Positions 21,475-31,300 are shown, counted from the first letter of the stretch. The stretch is 64,000 nt of DNA from VXYL01 sp965243175 (GCA_965243175.1 OZ251532.1:2542001-2606000), one strand, 5' to 3'. Notes: generated from the letters alone by a model not told the origin. Program-made: numbers and translations.

Positions 21475-22677
21475 TTACGGCGTGACGTCTTCGCCAACAG
21501 CGCCGAGCAAGGCGTCTTCGTGAAGCTGCCGCCAGGGGATCAGCTTGCCGACCGAGCGGTTTTGCGCTTCCTCGCCGCCGTAGACGACCGCGAGCTCGCA
21601 CGACGGGAAGGTGTCTGCCAGCAGGTTCCGTACGCGGCGGCTGCCGTCGAACAGGTGTGACGAAGGAGTGGTTCCGGCCTTCGCTTCGACCAGCACCGGG
21701 CCGGCCGAGCGTTCCAGCATGAGGTCCGTTTCGGCGCCGTCGCGGGTGCGAAAGAAGGAGAGGCCGCGTGCGTCGCCGCGGTTCAGTCGATGCTTGCGTA
21801 CTTCGGACGCCACCCAGGTCTCGAACACCGCGCCTCGCAGCGGGTGGGCGCTCAGTTGTTCGGACGTGTGGATGCCGAGAAGCCAGCAGGCGAGGCCGGT
21901 GTCGTGGAAGTGGAGCTTGGGTGACTTCACGATGCGCTTGCGCACGTCGCGATGGAACGGCGGCAGGCGGAAGACGATGTAGCTGGTCTCCAGAATGCTC
22001 AGCCAGCTCTTGGCGGTGGGCTGGGTGATGCCGCAGTCGTTGGCGAGCGACGCGTAGTTCAGCAGCTGTGCCGTCCGCCCGGCGCAGAGTTCCACGAAGC
22101 GCTGGAAGGTGGTGAGGTCGCCGACGTTGGCGATGGTGCGGACATCGCGTTCGAGGTAGGTGGCGACGTACGCGGAGAGCCAAGTGGCGGGTTCAAGCTC
22201 GCGGTCGAGGATGCGCGGATAGCCGCCCGTGAGCAGGACTTCGTCAAGTGTGCGCGGCTGGGCGCCGAAGCGCAGAACCTCGCCGTGGGCAAACGGCAGC
22301 AGGTGCAGCACGGCGGTGCGCCCGGCCAGCGACTGGCTCACGGACTCGAGCAAGGCCAGGTTCTGCGACCCGGTGAGGATCCAGCGCCCGGGCGCCGGGT
22401 CTTCGTCGATGATGCCTTGCAGGTAGGAGAGCAGGTCGGGTGCGCGCTGCACTTCGTCGATCACCGCGCCGTCTGGCGACTCGGCGAGGAACGCGCGCGG
22501 GTCTTCGAGCGCGAATCGACGGGCGTCCACCGCTTCGAGAGAGATGTAGCGGTGGTTCGGAAACAAGCTCCGGCACAACGTGGACTTGCCGCTCTGGCGC
22601 GGCCCGGTGAGCGTAATTGCCGGGAAGTTCTGCGCCGCTCGGGAGAGCGCGGAGGCCAAATCGCGTGGAACGATCAT
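21475..22677 (-). CDS. DUF4143 family AAA ATPase
   Basis: This 400-residue protein has an AAA ATPase N-terminal domain: Walker A TGPRQSGKSTLCRSLF, and Walker B VIDEVQRAPDLLSYLQ. The DUF4143 region in the C-terminal half includes GGYPRIL, AYVATYLERDVRTIANVGDL, LNYASLANDCGIT and a nuclease-like EVRKHRLN...FFRTRDGAETDLMLE segment. The family is very common, patchily distributed and often near mobile elements; its function is not established. A sigma70-like promoter has its -10 (GATACT) six bases before the ATG. Confidence 0.88.
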   Translation of the reverse strand: MIVPRDLASALSRAAQNFPAITLTGPRQSGKSTLCRSLFPNHRYISLEAVDARRFALEDPRAFLAESPDGAVIDEVQRAPDLLSYLQGIIDEDPAPGRWILTGSQNLALLESVSQSLAGRTAVLHLLPFAHGEVLRFGAQPRTLDEVLLTGGYPRILDRELEPATWLSAYVATYLERDVRTIANVGDLTTFQRFVELCAGRTAQLLNYASLANDCGITQPTAKSWLSILETSYIVFRLPPFHRDVRKRIVKSPKLHFHDTGLACWLLGIHTSEQLSAHPLRGAVFETWVASEVRKHRLNRGDARGLSFFRTRDGAETDLMLERSAGPVLVEAKAGTTPSSHLFDGSRRVRNLLADTFPSCELAVVYGGEEAQNRSVGKLIPWRQLHEDALLGAVGEDVTP

Positions 22678-22683
22678 GCGACG

Positions 22684-22711
22684 AGTATCGCACGAAGTGC
22701 GGCTGATTCAA
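22684..22711 (-). promoter_or_regulatory. Putative leaderless promoter for the DUF4143 ATPase
   Basis: On the minus strand TTGAAT (22711-22706), 16 bases, GATACT (22689-22684), then six bases to the ATG at 22677. Both hexamers match the sigma70 consensus at four of six positions. Confidence 0.35.
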
Positions 22712-22751
22712 AATCGGATTTTCGATCTGCCGCGTTGGCCATCGGGCCAAG

Positions 22752-23657
22752 CTAGCCGTCGAAGGCTCGCTGCAATGCCGCGGCGTCCAGTTTGACCATC
22801 GTTCTGATGGCGGCGAAGACTCGATCCCGCGCCGCGTGGTCCGTGCTGCTCAGCCAGTCGATGGCGGCGCGGGGCACCACTTGCCAGACGATGCCGAAGC
22901 GGTCTTTCAGCCAGCCGCACATCTGGGCGGTGCCGCCTTGCAGCAAGGCGTTCCAGTAGGTGTCGATCTCGGTCTGGTCGGCGCAGAGGATTTGCAGCGA
23001 GACGGCTTCGTTGAAGTTGAAGGCGTGGTCGATGTGGCTGTCCATGGCCGCCACCGATTGGCCGGCGATGGAGAAACGCCCGTGCTTGAGGGTACACGTT
23101 GGCGCGTCGTCGTCGCTTCCGTAGCGGTCTAGGCGTTGCACGGTCGAGTCGGGAAAGATGCCGGTGTAGAAGGAGATCGCTTCCGCCGCCTTGCCATGCT
23201 GCGGGCCGCTGAACATCAGGCACGGCGCCATCTGCACGTCGGGTTCGCCTTCGGCCACCGTCATCACCTGCCACGAGACGCCGAAGCGGTCGTCCACCCA
23301 GCCGAACGGATCGCCGTAGCCGAAGCCGTAGTCGTCGAGCGGCATATGCACCTTGCCGTCGTGGGCCAACGTGGCGAACAGCCGCTTGGCCGCGTCCGCA
23401 TCGCGTACGCAGGCGAAGAACGAGATGCTGGGCGTGATGGTGAACATGGGGCCGCCGTTCACCGCCGTGAAGCGGCGTCCGGCGATCTCGAACTCCACGC
23501 CCATCACGCTGCCGTACGGCCTGCCGGCGCCGTTGTCGAAGGATTCTGGAAAGAGCGTCCGGGCGAGGACGCGCCCGCCGAATGTTTCGATGTAGAAGGC
23601 GGCTGCCTGCTCGGCCTGGCCGTCGAACCAAAGGCAGGGGTAGAAGCGGTCGTTCAT
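22752..23657 (-). CDS. VOC-fold (glyoxalase superfamily/PhnB-like) protein with two modules
   Basis: The 301 residues contain two tandem VOC modules of the PhnB/demethylubiquinone-methyltransferase-like type. The first starts at FYPCLWFDGQAEQAAAFY and contains GDPFGWVDDRFGVSWQV; the second starts at APCLMFSGPQHGKAAEAISFY and contains MCGWLKDRFGIVWQV. Tandem VOC proteins of this family may bind metals or small substrates, but the reaction is unknown. The ATG at 23657 has a good AAAGGAG site eight bases upstream, which rules out the longer reading frame into ung. It follows ung by 38 bases on the same strand. Confidence 0.88.
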   Translation of the reverse strand: MNDRFYPCLWFDGQAEQAAAFYIETFGGRVLARTLFPESFDNGAGRPYGSVMGVEFEIAGRRFTAVNGGPMFTITPSISFFACVRDADAAKRLFATLAHDGKVHMPLDDYGFGYGDPFGWVDDRFGVSWQVMTVAEGEPDVQMAPCLMFSGPQHGKAAEAISFYTGIFPDSTVQRLDRYGSDDDAPTCTLKHGRFSIAGQSVAAMDSHIDHAFNFNEAVSLQILCADQTEIDTYWNALLQGGTAQMCGWLKDRFGIVWQVVPRAAIDWLSSTDHAARDRVFAAIRTMVKLDAAALQRAFDG

Positions 23658-23695
23658 GCGGGTAACTCCTTTGGATGGCCGCGCCGTTCGGCAGC

Positions 23696-24421
23696 TTACT
23701 CCACCTCGAACCAGTCGATGGGCATGATGTTGTGGCGCACCAGGTATTCGTTCGCCTGCGAGAAGTGGCGGCAGCCGAAGAACCCCCGCGCCGCCGAGAG
23801 GGGCGAGGGATGCGGGGCGGTGAGCACGAGGTGGCGCCCCACGTCCACGGCGGCACCCTTCTTTTGCGCGTAGCTGCCCCAGAGCAGGAACACCACGTGT
23901 TCGCACTCCCGGTTCACCACCTCCACCACGCGGTCGGTGAACGTCTCCCAGCCTCTTCCCTGATGCGAACCGGCGCGTCCGGCGGCCACCGTCAGCACCG
24001 AGTTCAGCAGCAGCACGCCCTGCCGCGCCCACGGCGTGAGGCACCCCTTGCCCATCGGCACGGCCCCGTCGCTGCGCCCGCAAGGGACGTCCTCGTCGGT
24101 CATGTCCGCGTTGATTTCCTTGAAGATGTTCACCAGCGAGGGCGGCAGCGGCACGCCCGGGCGCACGGAGAAGCACAAGCCGTGCGCCTGGCGCGGCCCG
24201 TGGTAGGGATCCTGGCCGATGACGACGACCTTCACGGCATCGAGCGGGGTGGCATCCAAGGCGGCGAAGATGTCGCTGCCTTTCGGGAACACCACGCGGC
24301 GCGCCTGCTTTTCCGCCAACAGAAACGCCCGCAGCTTGCGCATGTAGCCGGCCTCGAACTCCGCGCCGAGCGCCGCCTTCCAGGATTCGTGCAGGCGCAC
24401 CCGATCCGCGGCATCGCTCAC
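23696..24421 (-). CDS. ung: Uracil-DNA glycosylase
   Basis: Ung excises uracil from DNA. The 241-residue family 1 enzyme has the catalytic GQDPYHGPRQAHGLCFSV motif, the VLLLNSVLTV beta strand, VFLLWGSYAQ and the DNA-minor-groove loop HPSPLSAARGFFGCRHFSQAN. All known catalytic residues appear intact. The start ATG overlaps the lysS stop by four bases (ATGA), so the two genes are very likely co-transcribed and translationally coupled. Confidence 0.97.
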   Translation of the reverse strand: MSDAADRVRLHESWKAALGAEFEAGYMRKLRAFLLAEKQARRVVFPKGSDIFAALDATPLDAVKVVVIGQDPYHGPRQAHGLCFSVRPGVPLPPSLVNIFKEINADMTDEDVPCGRSDGAVPMGKGCLTPWARQGVLLLNSVLTVAAGRAGSHQGRGWETFTDRVVEVVNRECEHVVFLLWGSYAQKKGAAVDVGRHLVLTAPHPSPLSAARGFFGCRHFSQANEYLVRHNIMPIDWFEVE

Positions 24422-25929
24422 GGCGACTGATCCGAAGCGCCCGGCAGCGGCCGCAGGTGCGGAAACAGGACCACGTCGCGAATCGAAGCGGCGCCGGTGA
24501 GCAGCATCACCAGCCGGTCGATGCCGAGACCCACGCCAGCCGCGGGCGGCATCCCGTACTCCAAGGCGGTGACGAAATCCTGATCGAAGTGCATGGCTTC
24601 GGGATCGCCCTCGTTCTTCCGCCGGGCTTGCTCGCGGAAGCGCTCGGTCTGATCCTCTGGATCGTTCAACTCGCTGAACCCGTTGGCGATCTCGCGGCCA
24701 GCGGCGAACAGCTCGAAGCGATCCACCAGCAGCGGATCGGCGGCGCTGCGCCGCGCCAAGGGCGAGACCTCCGCCGGATAGCCGACAATGAACGTCGGCT
24801 GCACCAGCTTCGGCTCCACCAGCGCCTCGAACAGGGCGAACAGCGCCTGCCCCCAGCCGCCGCTCGGCAGCGCCAACTGCAAGCGGTCCGCGTGCTGTTC
24901 AAGCGTTGCGAGATCCCCCGCCGCGCTTTCCTCGATGCCGAGTGCGAGAGCGACGACTTCGGTCATCGAACGGCGCGGAATCGCCGCGCCGAAGTCGATT
25001 TCCCGGCCTTCGTAGACGAGCTTCTCGCCATCGCCGAGCTCGCCCAGCACGGCGCGAATCATCTGTTCGGTGAGCTCCATCGCGTCGTGGAAATCCGCGA
25101 ACGCCTGGTAGAACTCGACCGTGGTGAACTCGGGGCTGTGCCGCGCCGACAAGCCTTCGTTGCGAAAGCAGCGGTTGATTTCGTAGACGCGCTCGAAGCC
25201 ACCGATCACCAGCCTTTTCAGATAGAGCTCCGGTGCCACGCGCAGGTACAAGTCCACGCCGAGGCTGTTGTGGTGGGTGACGAAAGGCCGAGCCGTGGCG
25301 CCGCCTGGAATCGGATGCATCATCGGCGTTTCCACTTCCAGAAAGCGGCGTTCGTCGAAGAAGCGGCGAATGGCGCCGACGATGCGCGAACGGACTTGGA
25401 ACCGCCGCCGCGCATCCGCGTTGGTGGCGAGGTCGAGGTAGCGCTGGCGGTAGCGCGTTTCCCGATCGCTCAATCCGTGGTGCTTCTCCGGCAGCGGATG
25501 CAGCGCCTTCACGAGCAGCCGCGCACCGCTCGCCCGCACCGTGAGCTCGCCCTTGTTGGTCTTCATCAACGTGCCGCGAACGCCCACGATGTCGCCCAGA
25601 TCCCAGACGTCGACGACGTCCTGATAGGCATCTTCCCCAACGTCGTCCCGACGCAGATAGCACTGGATGCGCCCGCTCATGTCCTGCAGTGTGACAAAGC
25701 TCGCCTTGCCCATGACGCGCCGCAGCACGAGCCGCCCGGCCACGGCAGCCTCGACCCCCGCCGCTTCAAGCTCCGTCTTGCTCTGGCCGCCGTATTCCTC
25801 GACGAGGTCCGCCGCGAAGGCGCTGCGCCGAAAGTCGTTCGGATAGGCATCGCCCCGTTCCCGCAGCACGTCGAGCTTGCGCCGACGGTGCGCACCGATG
25901 GCGTCGTGTTCCGTGGTTTTGCCGTTCAC
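24418..25929 (-). CDS. lysS: Lysyl-tRNA synthetase (class II)
   Basis: This 503-residue enzyme charges tRNA-Lys. An N-terminal OB-fold (KASFVTLQDMSGRIQCYLRR) binds the anticodon. The class II core follows: motif 1 near FLEVETPMMHPIPGGA, motif 2 FRNEGLSARHSPEFT and motif 3 GLGIDRLVMLL. The start is GTG 25929. In most gammaproteobacteria lysS lies directly after prfB on the same strand. Here prfB ends at 40699, still on the minus strand, and about 14.8 kb of accessory genes lies between them. A short lysS-like relic is found at 35069-35158. Confidence 0.97.
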   Translation of the reverse strand: MNGKTTEHDAIGAHRRRKLDVLRERGDAYPNDFRRSAFAADLVEEYGGQSKTELEAAGVEAAVAGRLVLRRVMGKASFVTLQDMSGRIQCYLRRDDVGEDAYQDVVDVWDLGDIVGVRGTLMKTNKGELTVRASGARLLVKALHPLPEKHHGLSDRETRYRQRYLDLATNADARRRFQVRSRIVGAIRRFFDERRFLEVETPMMHPIPGGATARPFVTHHNSLGVDLYLRVAPELYLKRLVIGGFERVYEINRCFRNEGLSARHSPEFTTVEFYQAFADFHDAMELTEQMIRAVLGELGDGEKLVYEGREIDFGAAIPRRSMTEVVALALGIEESAAGDLATLEQHADRLQLALPSGGWGQALFALFEALVEPKLVQPTFIVGYPAEVSPLARRSAADPLLVDRFELFAAGREIANGFSELNDPEDQTERFREQARRKNEGDPEAMHFDQDFVTALEYGMPPAAGVGLGIDRLVMLLTGAASIRDVVLFPHLRPLPGASDQSP

Positions 25930-25957
25930 AGGCTCGTTTCCAATACAACGATGAACA

Positions 25958-26929
25958 TTAGTACAACACGGCCTGACGTATTGGATGTGCCGCGTCGAAT
26001 ATATTTTCGAACAGTTTCAGCAACTCTCGAGTGAACAAGTGCCCTTCGTCCTTTAGGTCTCTAAAGACTTCGTCCTCTCGATCTCCCTTCCCAAGCTCTT
26101 CGAGACGCGCTCGTGTCTTGGCATCTGACATCGCCGTCAGAAACACATCGTAGCTTTTTAGGACCCTTTCCATTTCCGCTCTTCCACATATCTCGATCAT
26201 TCGATCTACGACGGGAAGAGCAAAGAGATCTTCGAGGATCCTCCTCTTCCACTTCCAAGTTTGATCTGCCGTCAGAGCAACGCTAAACAGGCCGCTGGAG
26301 TAAAGGAGTTTGCGGGAAAACATGAGCTTGATGTTGCGAATCGCCCAAGGTTTCTCATCCTCGGTCGTCTTGAATTCGTAGTCAACTGCCATTGTTCGCC
26401 AAAACCTTATGACGTCGTTGAGCAGGAATAGGGCTAGTCGGTGATCCGTCATCGTATCCTGGATGTAGCGCTCGAGTATACTCCTTCTGATTTCCTCTAG
26501 GCCCTTACAATTCGTAAGCCAATCTCCCTCCAAGAGAAGCAACATGCGCCGCGTAATCCGTGCGTTGCTGTCGTCGTCGCCTCCTATTGGCCTCAGTATT
26601 TCATCATAGCTGGTATCTCCACCAAACGCCCCACCGTCAGCCGGTGCCCTAGTGCCCTGGTCAATCAAGACATCGCGAACCTGACCAACCAAGGTCTTCC
26701 TAGCCGCCTTTAGGTCGTCTGTGTCTCCGTCAGACACGACAAAGAAATCCAGATCCGAATCTGGAGACGCCTCCCGCCTAGCATACGACCCGCATACCAA
26801 CACTGTCATCTTTTCGTCGATCGCTGCCTTGCTCGCAAGGTCGCCCCTGATGGAACTCATCTTCTCGTCCGTCCACTCGTGGCGTTCACCGTATGTCGAG
26901 TTGCTCACGGGGCCCCTTAACTGTCGCAT
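25958..26929 (-). CDS. Pol beta-superfamily nucleotidyltransferase, partner of the HD gene
   Basis: This protein of up to 323 residues has the nucleotidyltransferase motif GSYARREASPDSDLDFF (G47-S48, then D59-x-D61), the G-S-x(10)-D-x-D pattern of metal-binding DNA polymerase beta-like enzymes. A further helical region contains RRMLLLLEGDWL and a basic KWKRRILEDLF. No known family could be assigned with confidence; GlnD-like/DUF294-like proteins are the nearest pattern. It follows the HD hydrolase gene by 19 bases, in the same direction. A GTG at 26908 with AAGGGG upstream is an alternative, arguably better, start. The DNA is visibly more AT-rich than its surroundings, suggesting horizontal acquisition. 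Confidence 0.7.
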   Translation of the reverse strand: MRQLRGPVSNSTYGERHEWTDEKMSSIRGDLASKAAIDEKMTVLVCGSYARREASPDSDLDFFVVSDGDTDDLKAARKTLVGQVRDVLIDQGTRAPADGGAFGGDTSYDEILRPIGGDDDSNARITRRMLLLLEGDWLTNCKGLEEIRRSILERYIQDTMTDHRLALFLLNDVIRFWRTMAVDYEFKTTEDEKPWAIRNIKLMFSRKLLYSSGLFSVALTADQTWKWKRRILEDLFALPVVDRMIEICGRAEMERVLKSYDVFLTAMSDAKTRARLEELGKGDREDEVFRDLKDEGHLFTRELLKLFENIFDAAHPIRQAVLY

Positions 26930-26948
26930 GCGTTCAAGGAAATGCCTA

Positions 26949-28013
26949 CTAGGCCGAGCGCAGATAACGCGCCGCGTCTCGCCGCTGAAAGAAGTCCGCG
27001 GACTCGTCGATGGAGTACATCCGGCCTCGATAAGGTATCTGCCCTTTGACCTGCTCAGCCATCTCCTGCTCCATGAGCGGACTCTCCAGCAAATTCCTCA
27101 GACCGGGCAGTTTCTCGAAGAGGCCGTGCTCTGTTCCAAAGTAGTCCTCAACTCCAACCCGCTTCACATGACGGCGCAAGTAGAACCGACAAGCGAAGTC
27201 AGCCAAGACCGCCTTCCTTGAACCTATCAGCGACCCATAGACCTCGCCCTTCCGAAGCCAGAATCCATCCACGATCTCCCTATGTTCTTCGTCCGTCCTC
27301 TTCATGGCAGCCAACATGATGTCCTCTGGGCTTCTAGAGACGCGCCTCGGATGGAGATACCTGTAGGAACGGCAGATGGCCTCAATCGTGTCGAAGTTGA
27401 TCGGGCCGCTGAAGAAGCTCTCTTCGTCCTCCCCCGAGATCATCGAGACGACCTTGTCGGGATCGACGTTGTGGGAACGAAGGATGCCGAACACCTCCTT
27501 GCCCAGCGGCACGCGGCCGAGCACGATGTCCTCGGTCGCCTCATGGTGCTCGAAGCCAAGGTGCTCCTTGAACACCGGCTCCATGGAATGGGAGAACGGC
27601 GGATGTCCTACGTCGTGGAGGAGTGCGGCGGCGCATATCGGTTGCCGCTGCGCTCTTCCGAGCTGATGTTCTTCGCAGTAGCGATGTGCCAGTCGAAGGA
27701 CGCCGAGGCTGTGCTGGTACCGCGTGTACCGCGTTGCGGACGGCGAGCCGTTCGGCCTCGGCACGAAGGAGTAGTCGATCCCGCCGAGGAAGCGTATGTC
27801 CTTGAGGCGCTGAAAGGCGGGTGTTTGGACGAGGTCGAACACCAGGCGATCGCCCTCGGCGAGTGCTTGGTCGTCCACTGGCGCTTTGAAGTCGTAGTCG
27901 AGCTTGGAAGGCGGCCAGCTTTGACAGCCGCCACCTTCCACGCTAGCAGGACGCCCACGCCCGTCGGCAACTAGAACGGGTTCCACGTCGGCCAGTGGTC
28001 GCTGCCGTGCCAT
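26949..28013 (-). CDS. HD-superfamily phosphohydrolase (COG1078/SAMHD1-like)
   Basis: This 354-residue protein has the HD signature: TRYTRYQHSLGVLRLAH (H101), then LLHDVGHPPFSHSMEP (H133-D134, H137) and a later NFDTIEAI that can supply the final aspartate. The FQRLKDIRFLGG region before the first histidine is typical of COG1078 proteins, which hydrolyse nucleotides or other phosphoesters. The substrate is unknown. The gene is first in a two-gene unit with the nucleotidyltransferase. A strong promoter (TTGACA, 18 bases, TAGGCT) has its -10 six bases before the ATG, so the mRNA should be leaderless. GlnD and SpoT have nucleotidyltransferase and HD activities fused; here they are split. Confidence 0.82.
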   Translation of the reverse strand: MARQRPLADVEPVLVADGRGRPASVEGGGCQSWPPSKLDYDFKAPVDDQALAEGDRLVFDLVQTPAFQRLKDIRFLGGIDYSFVPRPNGSPSATRYTRYQHSLGVLRLAHRYCEEHQLGRAQRQPICAAALLHDVGHPPFSHSMEPVFKEHLGFEHHEATEDIVLGRVPLGKEVFGILRSHNVDPDKVVSMISGEDEESFFSGPINFDTIEAICRSYRYLHPRRVSRSPEDIMLAAMKRTDEEHREIVDGFWLRKGEVYGSLIGSRKAVLADFACRFYLRRHVKRVGVEDYFGTEHGLFEKLPGLRNLLESPLMEQEMAEQVKGQIPYRGRMYSIDESADFFQRRDAARYLRSA

Positions 28014-28019
28014 GTATGC

Positions 28020-28049
28020 AGCCTATGTCCGTCGAGTAGGCCCTGTCAA
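28020..28049 (-). promoter_or_regulatory. Strong sigma70-like promoter, leaderless, for the HD-nucleotidyltransferase unit
   Basis: On the minus strand a consensus -35 TTGACA (28049-28044) is followed by 18 bases and TAGGCT (28025-28020). Six bases then lead to the ATG at 28013. This is the best promoter match in the window. Confidence 0.65.
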
Positions 28050-28244
28050 CCAAGTAGGCGTCGGCAGCGTCGGCACTCATGCCAACGGGAGTCGGATGGC
28101 GACCGTGCCCCCTCAGCGCCGCTCGCGAGCGAGTGGGATGCAACGGAAGTCCTTGATTTAGCATTAGAAGTTCCCCCGCCCGGTGCCACCCGCGAAGCGC
28201 TGCTTGTCGCTTCACGAACCAAGCATCCACTCCGTCGGCTGTGG

Positions 28245-28316
28245 TACGCTCGCACACCACTGCCGGAATCTCCTTTTCATGCAGGAGCGACAGGCGACCC
28301 CGGCATCGAAGGAGGT
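28245..28316 (+). promoter_or_regulatory. Promoter candidate and Shine-Dalgarno-sequestering leader of copy 1
   Basis: TGG-TACGCT (-10 at 28245-28250) is shared with copy 3. Downstream, ATCTCCTT (28268-28275) can pair over all eight positions with AAGGAGGT (28309-28316) if one G-U pair is allowed. A competing local hairpin, CTCCT (28270-28274) with AGGAG (28283-28287), would release the ribosome site. Both pairings are kept in copy 3. Confidence 0.45.
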
Positions 28317-28322
28317 TGATCA

Positions 28323-31300
28323 GTGCCCATCGAAGATTCTCTCTGGCGTTGCGGGATGGCGGGCAAGAGTCGTCTCGCCGGCGCACCGCGCCTCTGCGCC
28401 TTCCTCGCCGCGTCGCTCCTCGCCTTGGCGACGGCGCCGGTGGCGGCGCAGACCGCATCCATCACCTCGACGCCCCCTAACGGCACGCACTACGTCGCCG
28501 GCGACGCGATCACCAGCCGCATCACCTTCAGTCCCGGGTTGGAGTCCGGCAGCGTTCACACCGCCGAGATGAAGCTCGACATCGGCGGCACCGAACGTCG
28601 CGCGAGCAGCACCAGCACTTGGGTACGCGGCCTGACGTCGGTGAACTTCTCCTACACGGTGACGGCGGACGACTTCGATACCGACGGCATCAGCATCCCG
28701 GCGAACGCCGTCGACACCATGGGTTCCACCTGGCGAGCACTGGTACAAGGCGTCCAAGTCAACATCAACCTCAACAACGCCGCCGTGGGCGCTCAAGCGT
28801 CCCAGCAGGTCATCGGCAGCGCGGCGTCGATTACGGCCACGTCTCCGGCGGCGCTGCACGAGGACAACCTCAACACCGCCACCATATCGGTGGGGCTGAC
28901 GGGTACCGCGTTCGGCAGCGGGGTGGCGGCATCGAGTTTCGAGCTGGAGACGACGATCACCGGCGTCACGATCAACAGCGTGTCCAGCGTGTCCAGCGGC
29001 GACACGTCGGCGACCCTGACCCTTTCGTCGACAGCCGACCTGACCACCGCCGCCGACTTGGCAGTGAAGGTGCTGGCCGCCGCCCATTCGGGAACCATGG
29101 ACCTGACCACCGGGACGGTCCGCGTATCGCCGGTTGCGTATCTGAGCGTGGGCCCCGGGATCGGCGCCCGCGTGATCGACATCGCCGTGGATGAGGGTTA
29201 CGCGGGGTTCTACTACATCGAGGCGAACACGGACCCGGGGGCTGGCTGCACCGGCGGAGTGACGATAGGGATCACCAGCGGCGACCCCGCCATCACGGTG
29301 TCGCCAGCATCGTTCACTTTCACCACCGGGAACTGGACGACGCCAGTAGAGGTGACGGCGACCGCCGTGCAGGACGGCAACGTCGTGGACGAGACGGTGA
29401 CGATCAGCCACACGGTGACCACCGGCTGCGCCGGCACCTATCCGACGACGCTTGCCATCTCCAGCGTGCGGGCGACGGTGGACGACGACGACACGGGGAT
29501 CTTCTCGATCGACTCGCCGCGGGTGGTGGAGGGCGACAGCGGCACGACGCCGATGATCTTCACCGTGACCCTGGCCCCGGCCGCAGCGGTTCAGACGACG
29601 GTGGACTACACCTACGCGTTGTCCGGATCGGCGATCTCCGGCGTGGACCACGCAGCGGTTACTCCGTCGTCCGGCACGCTGACCTTCGCGCCGGGCGAGA
29701 CGAGCAAGGCCATCACCGTGACGGTGAACGGCGACACCGACATGGAGCCGGACGAGGGCATCGGTATCCAGCTGAGAAACCCCGGCCCGTCCGGGTTCGC
29801 CCTCGCGTCGGGGAGTGGGAGGATGGCGAGCGGGATCATCGTCGACGACGACAGACCGACGCTGACGATCGATTCGCCGCGCGTGACGGAGGGGGACTCC
29901 GGGACGACGCAGATGACGTTCACGGTGAGGTTGTCGCCGGCGAGCACGGGGCAGGTGACGGCGACCTGGGGGGATACGGGCAACGGGACGGCGGAGTCGG
30001 GGAGCGACTACACGGCGCCGGCCCCACGGACGCTGACCTTCGCCGCCGGCGAGACAAGCAAGACGATCATGGTGGAGGTGCAGGGAGACTCGGACATCGA
30101 ACCCGACGAAACGGTGCTGGCGGCGATCGCCAACCCGAATCCGTCCGGAACGCCCATCCGCGACGCGGCCGGAGACATCGTGACTTCGGCCATCGGCGTC
30201 GGGACGATCGTGGACGACGATGCCCCGACACCCCCGCAACCCTCGGGACCCAATCGCCCGCCGGAGGTCGTGGCGGCGCCGGGCGTGGTGGTGTTGGCAT
30301 CGGGCGACGCGGCGACGATCTCGCTGTCCGGCGTGTTCCGCGATCCCGACGGCGACGCGCTGTCGTACTCGGCGGTCTCCGCGGACCCGAGGGTGGCGAC
30401 CGCGACGGTGGCGGGAAGCACGCTGCGCATCTTCGGCATCCGCACCGGCAACGCCGCGATCGCGGTCACTGCGGAAGACCCGCAAGGGCTCTCGGCGCGC
30501 GTCGACGTGCGCGTCGGGGTGCTGGGAACGGCGTGTTCGACGGCCCCGGCGCAGGCGCCGGAGGGCCGCACGGCGACAGTGGTCGCGGAACTGGCGGTGG
30601 CCACGGAAAGTTCGACGACGGTGCGCTGGCGAGTGGTTCCCGATGCCGACCCGGCAACTGCGGACGCGGATGCAGGCGAGCACGGCGGGGCGTCCGGGGA
30701 AGTGGAGATTCGCGCCGGCGACCGCTGCGCCGACATCGAGATCCCGATTCTGGACGACGCGGACGCGGAGCCCGCGCGCGAATGGTTCGCGGTGGAGATG
30801 TGGCTGCGCAACGGCGGCGAGGCGGAGCTGACGCGCTCGACGGTTCCCGTGGCGGTGCTGGAGGGCGTCTGCGACCGAACGCGGGCCGTGCGCCGAGCGC
30901 TGCTGGCGGCGACGGACAAGCGCGGCTGCGAAGAACCGGCCCCGGCGGATTTGCGGCGCGTATGGACGCTGGACCTCGACGGCGCCGGCCTGCGCGCGTT
31001 CGCGACCGAGGACTTGGGCGGCCTCACCGGTCTGCGCACGCTGGACCTCACCGGCAACGCCCTCGCCGGACTGCCGCCGCTGCCCGAAGCAACGCGCCTC
31101 GAACGTCTTTTGCTTGGCGGCAACGCCTTGGAATCGGTGCCGCTGGACGCCCTGCCGGCGCCGGAGCGACTGCGCGGCATCGTGCTCTCGGACAACGCCC
31201 TCGCCGACCTGCCAGCGGACGCTTTCGCATCCGTGCCGGGCCTGCGCTCCCTGCGTCTCGACGGCAACGACCTGCGAACGCTGCCGGACGGCCTGTTCGC

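Larger units (their letters stand above)
28014..28322. other. 309-base intergenic region before modular protein copy 1
   Basis: The left part holds the minus-strand HD promoter. The middle has a more AT-rich stretch (28155-28175) and the 12-base palindrome CGCTCGCGAGCG at 28120-28131, with no assigned role. The right part, from about 28239, is homologous to the region before copy 3: a TGG-TACGCT extended -10 candidate, a leader with possible Shine-Dalgarno pairing, and AAGGAGGT. No gene was recognised in it. Confidence 0.6.

Noticed and set aside
22752..24176. Long frame joining the VOC protein to sequence inside ung
   Set aside because: The upstream part is antisense-free but belongs to ung in another frame. 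The VOC gene has its own AAAGGAG and ATG at 23657.
25940..25984. Seven-base inverted repeat CCAATAC/GTATTGG around the end of the nucleotidyltransferase gene
   Set aside because: The loop is 31 bases and there is no T run. It is not convincing as a terminator or an attachment site, though it lies at the island edge.
28120..28131. Palindrome CGCTCGCGAGCG before copy 1
   Set aside because: A single short GC palindrome in GC-rich DNA, not repeated before copies 2 or 3.
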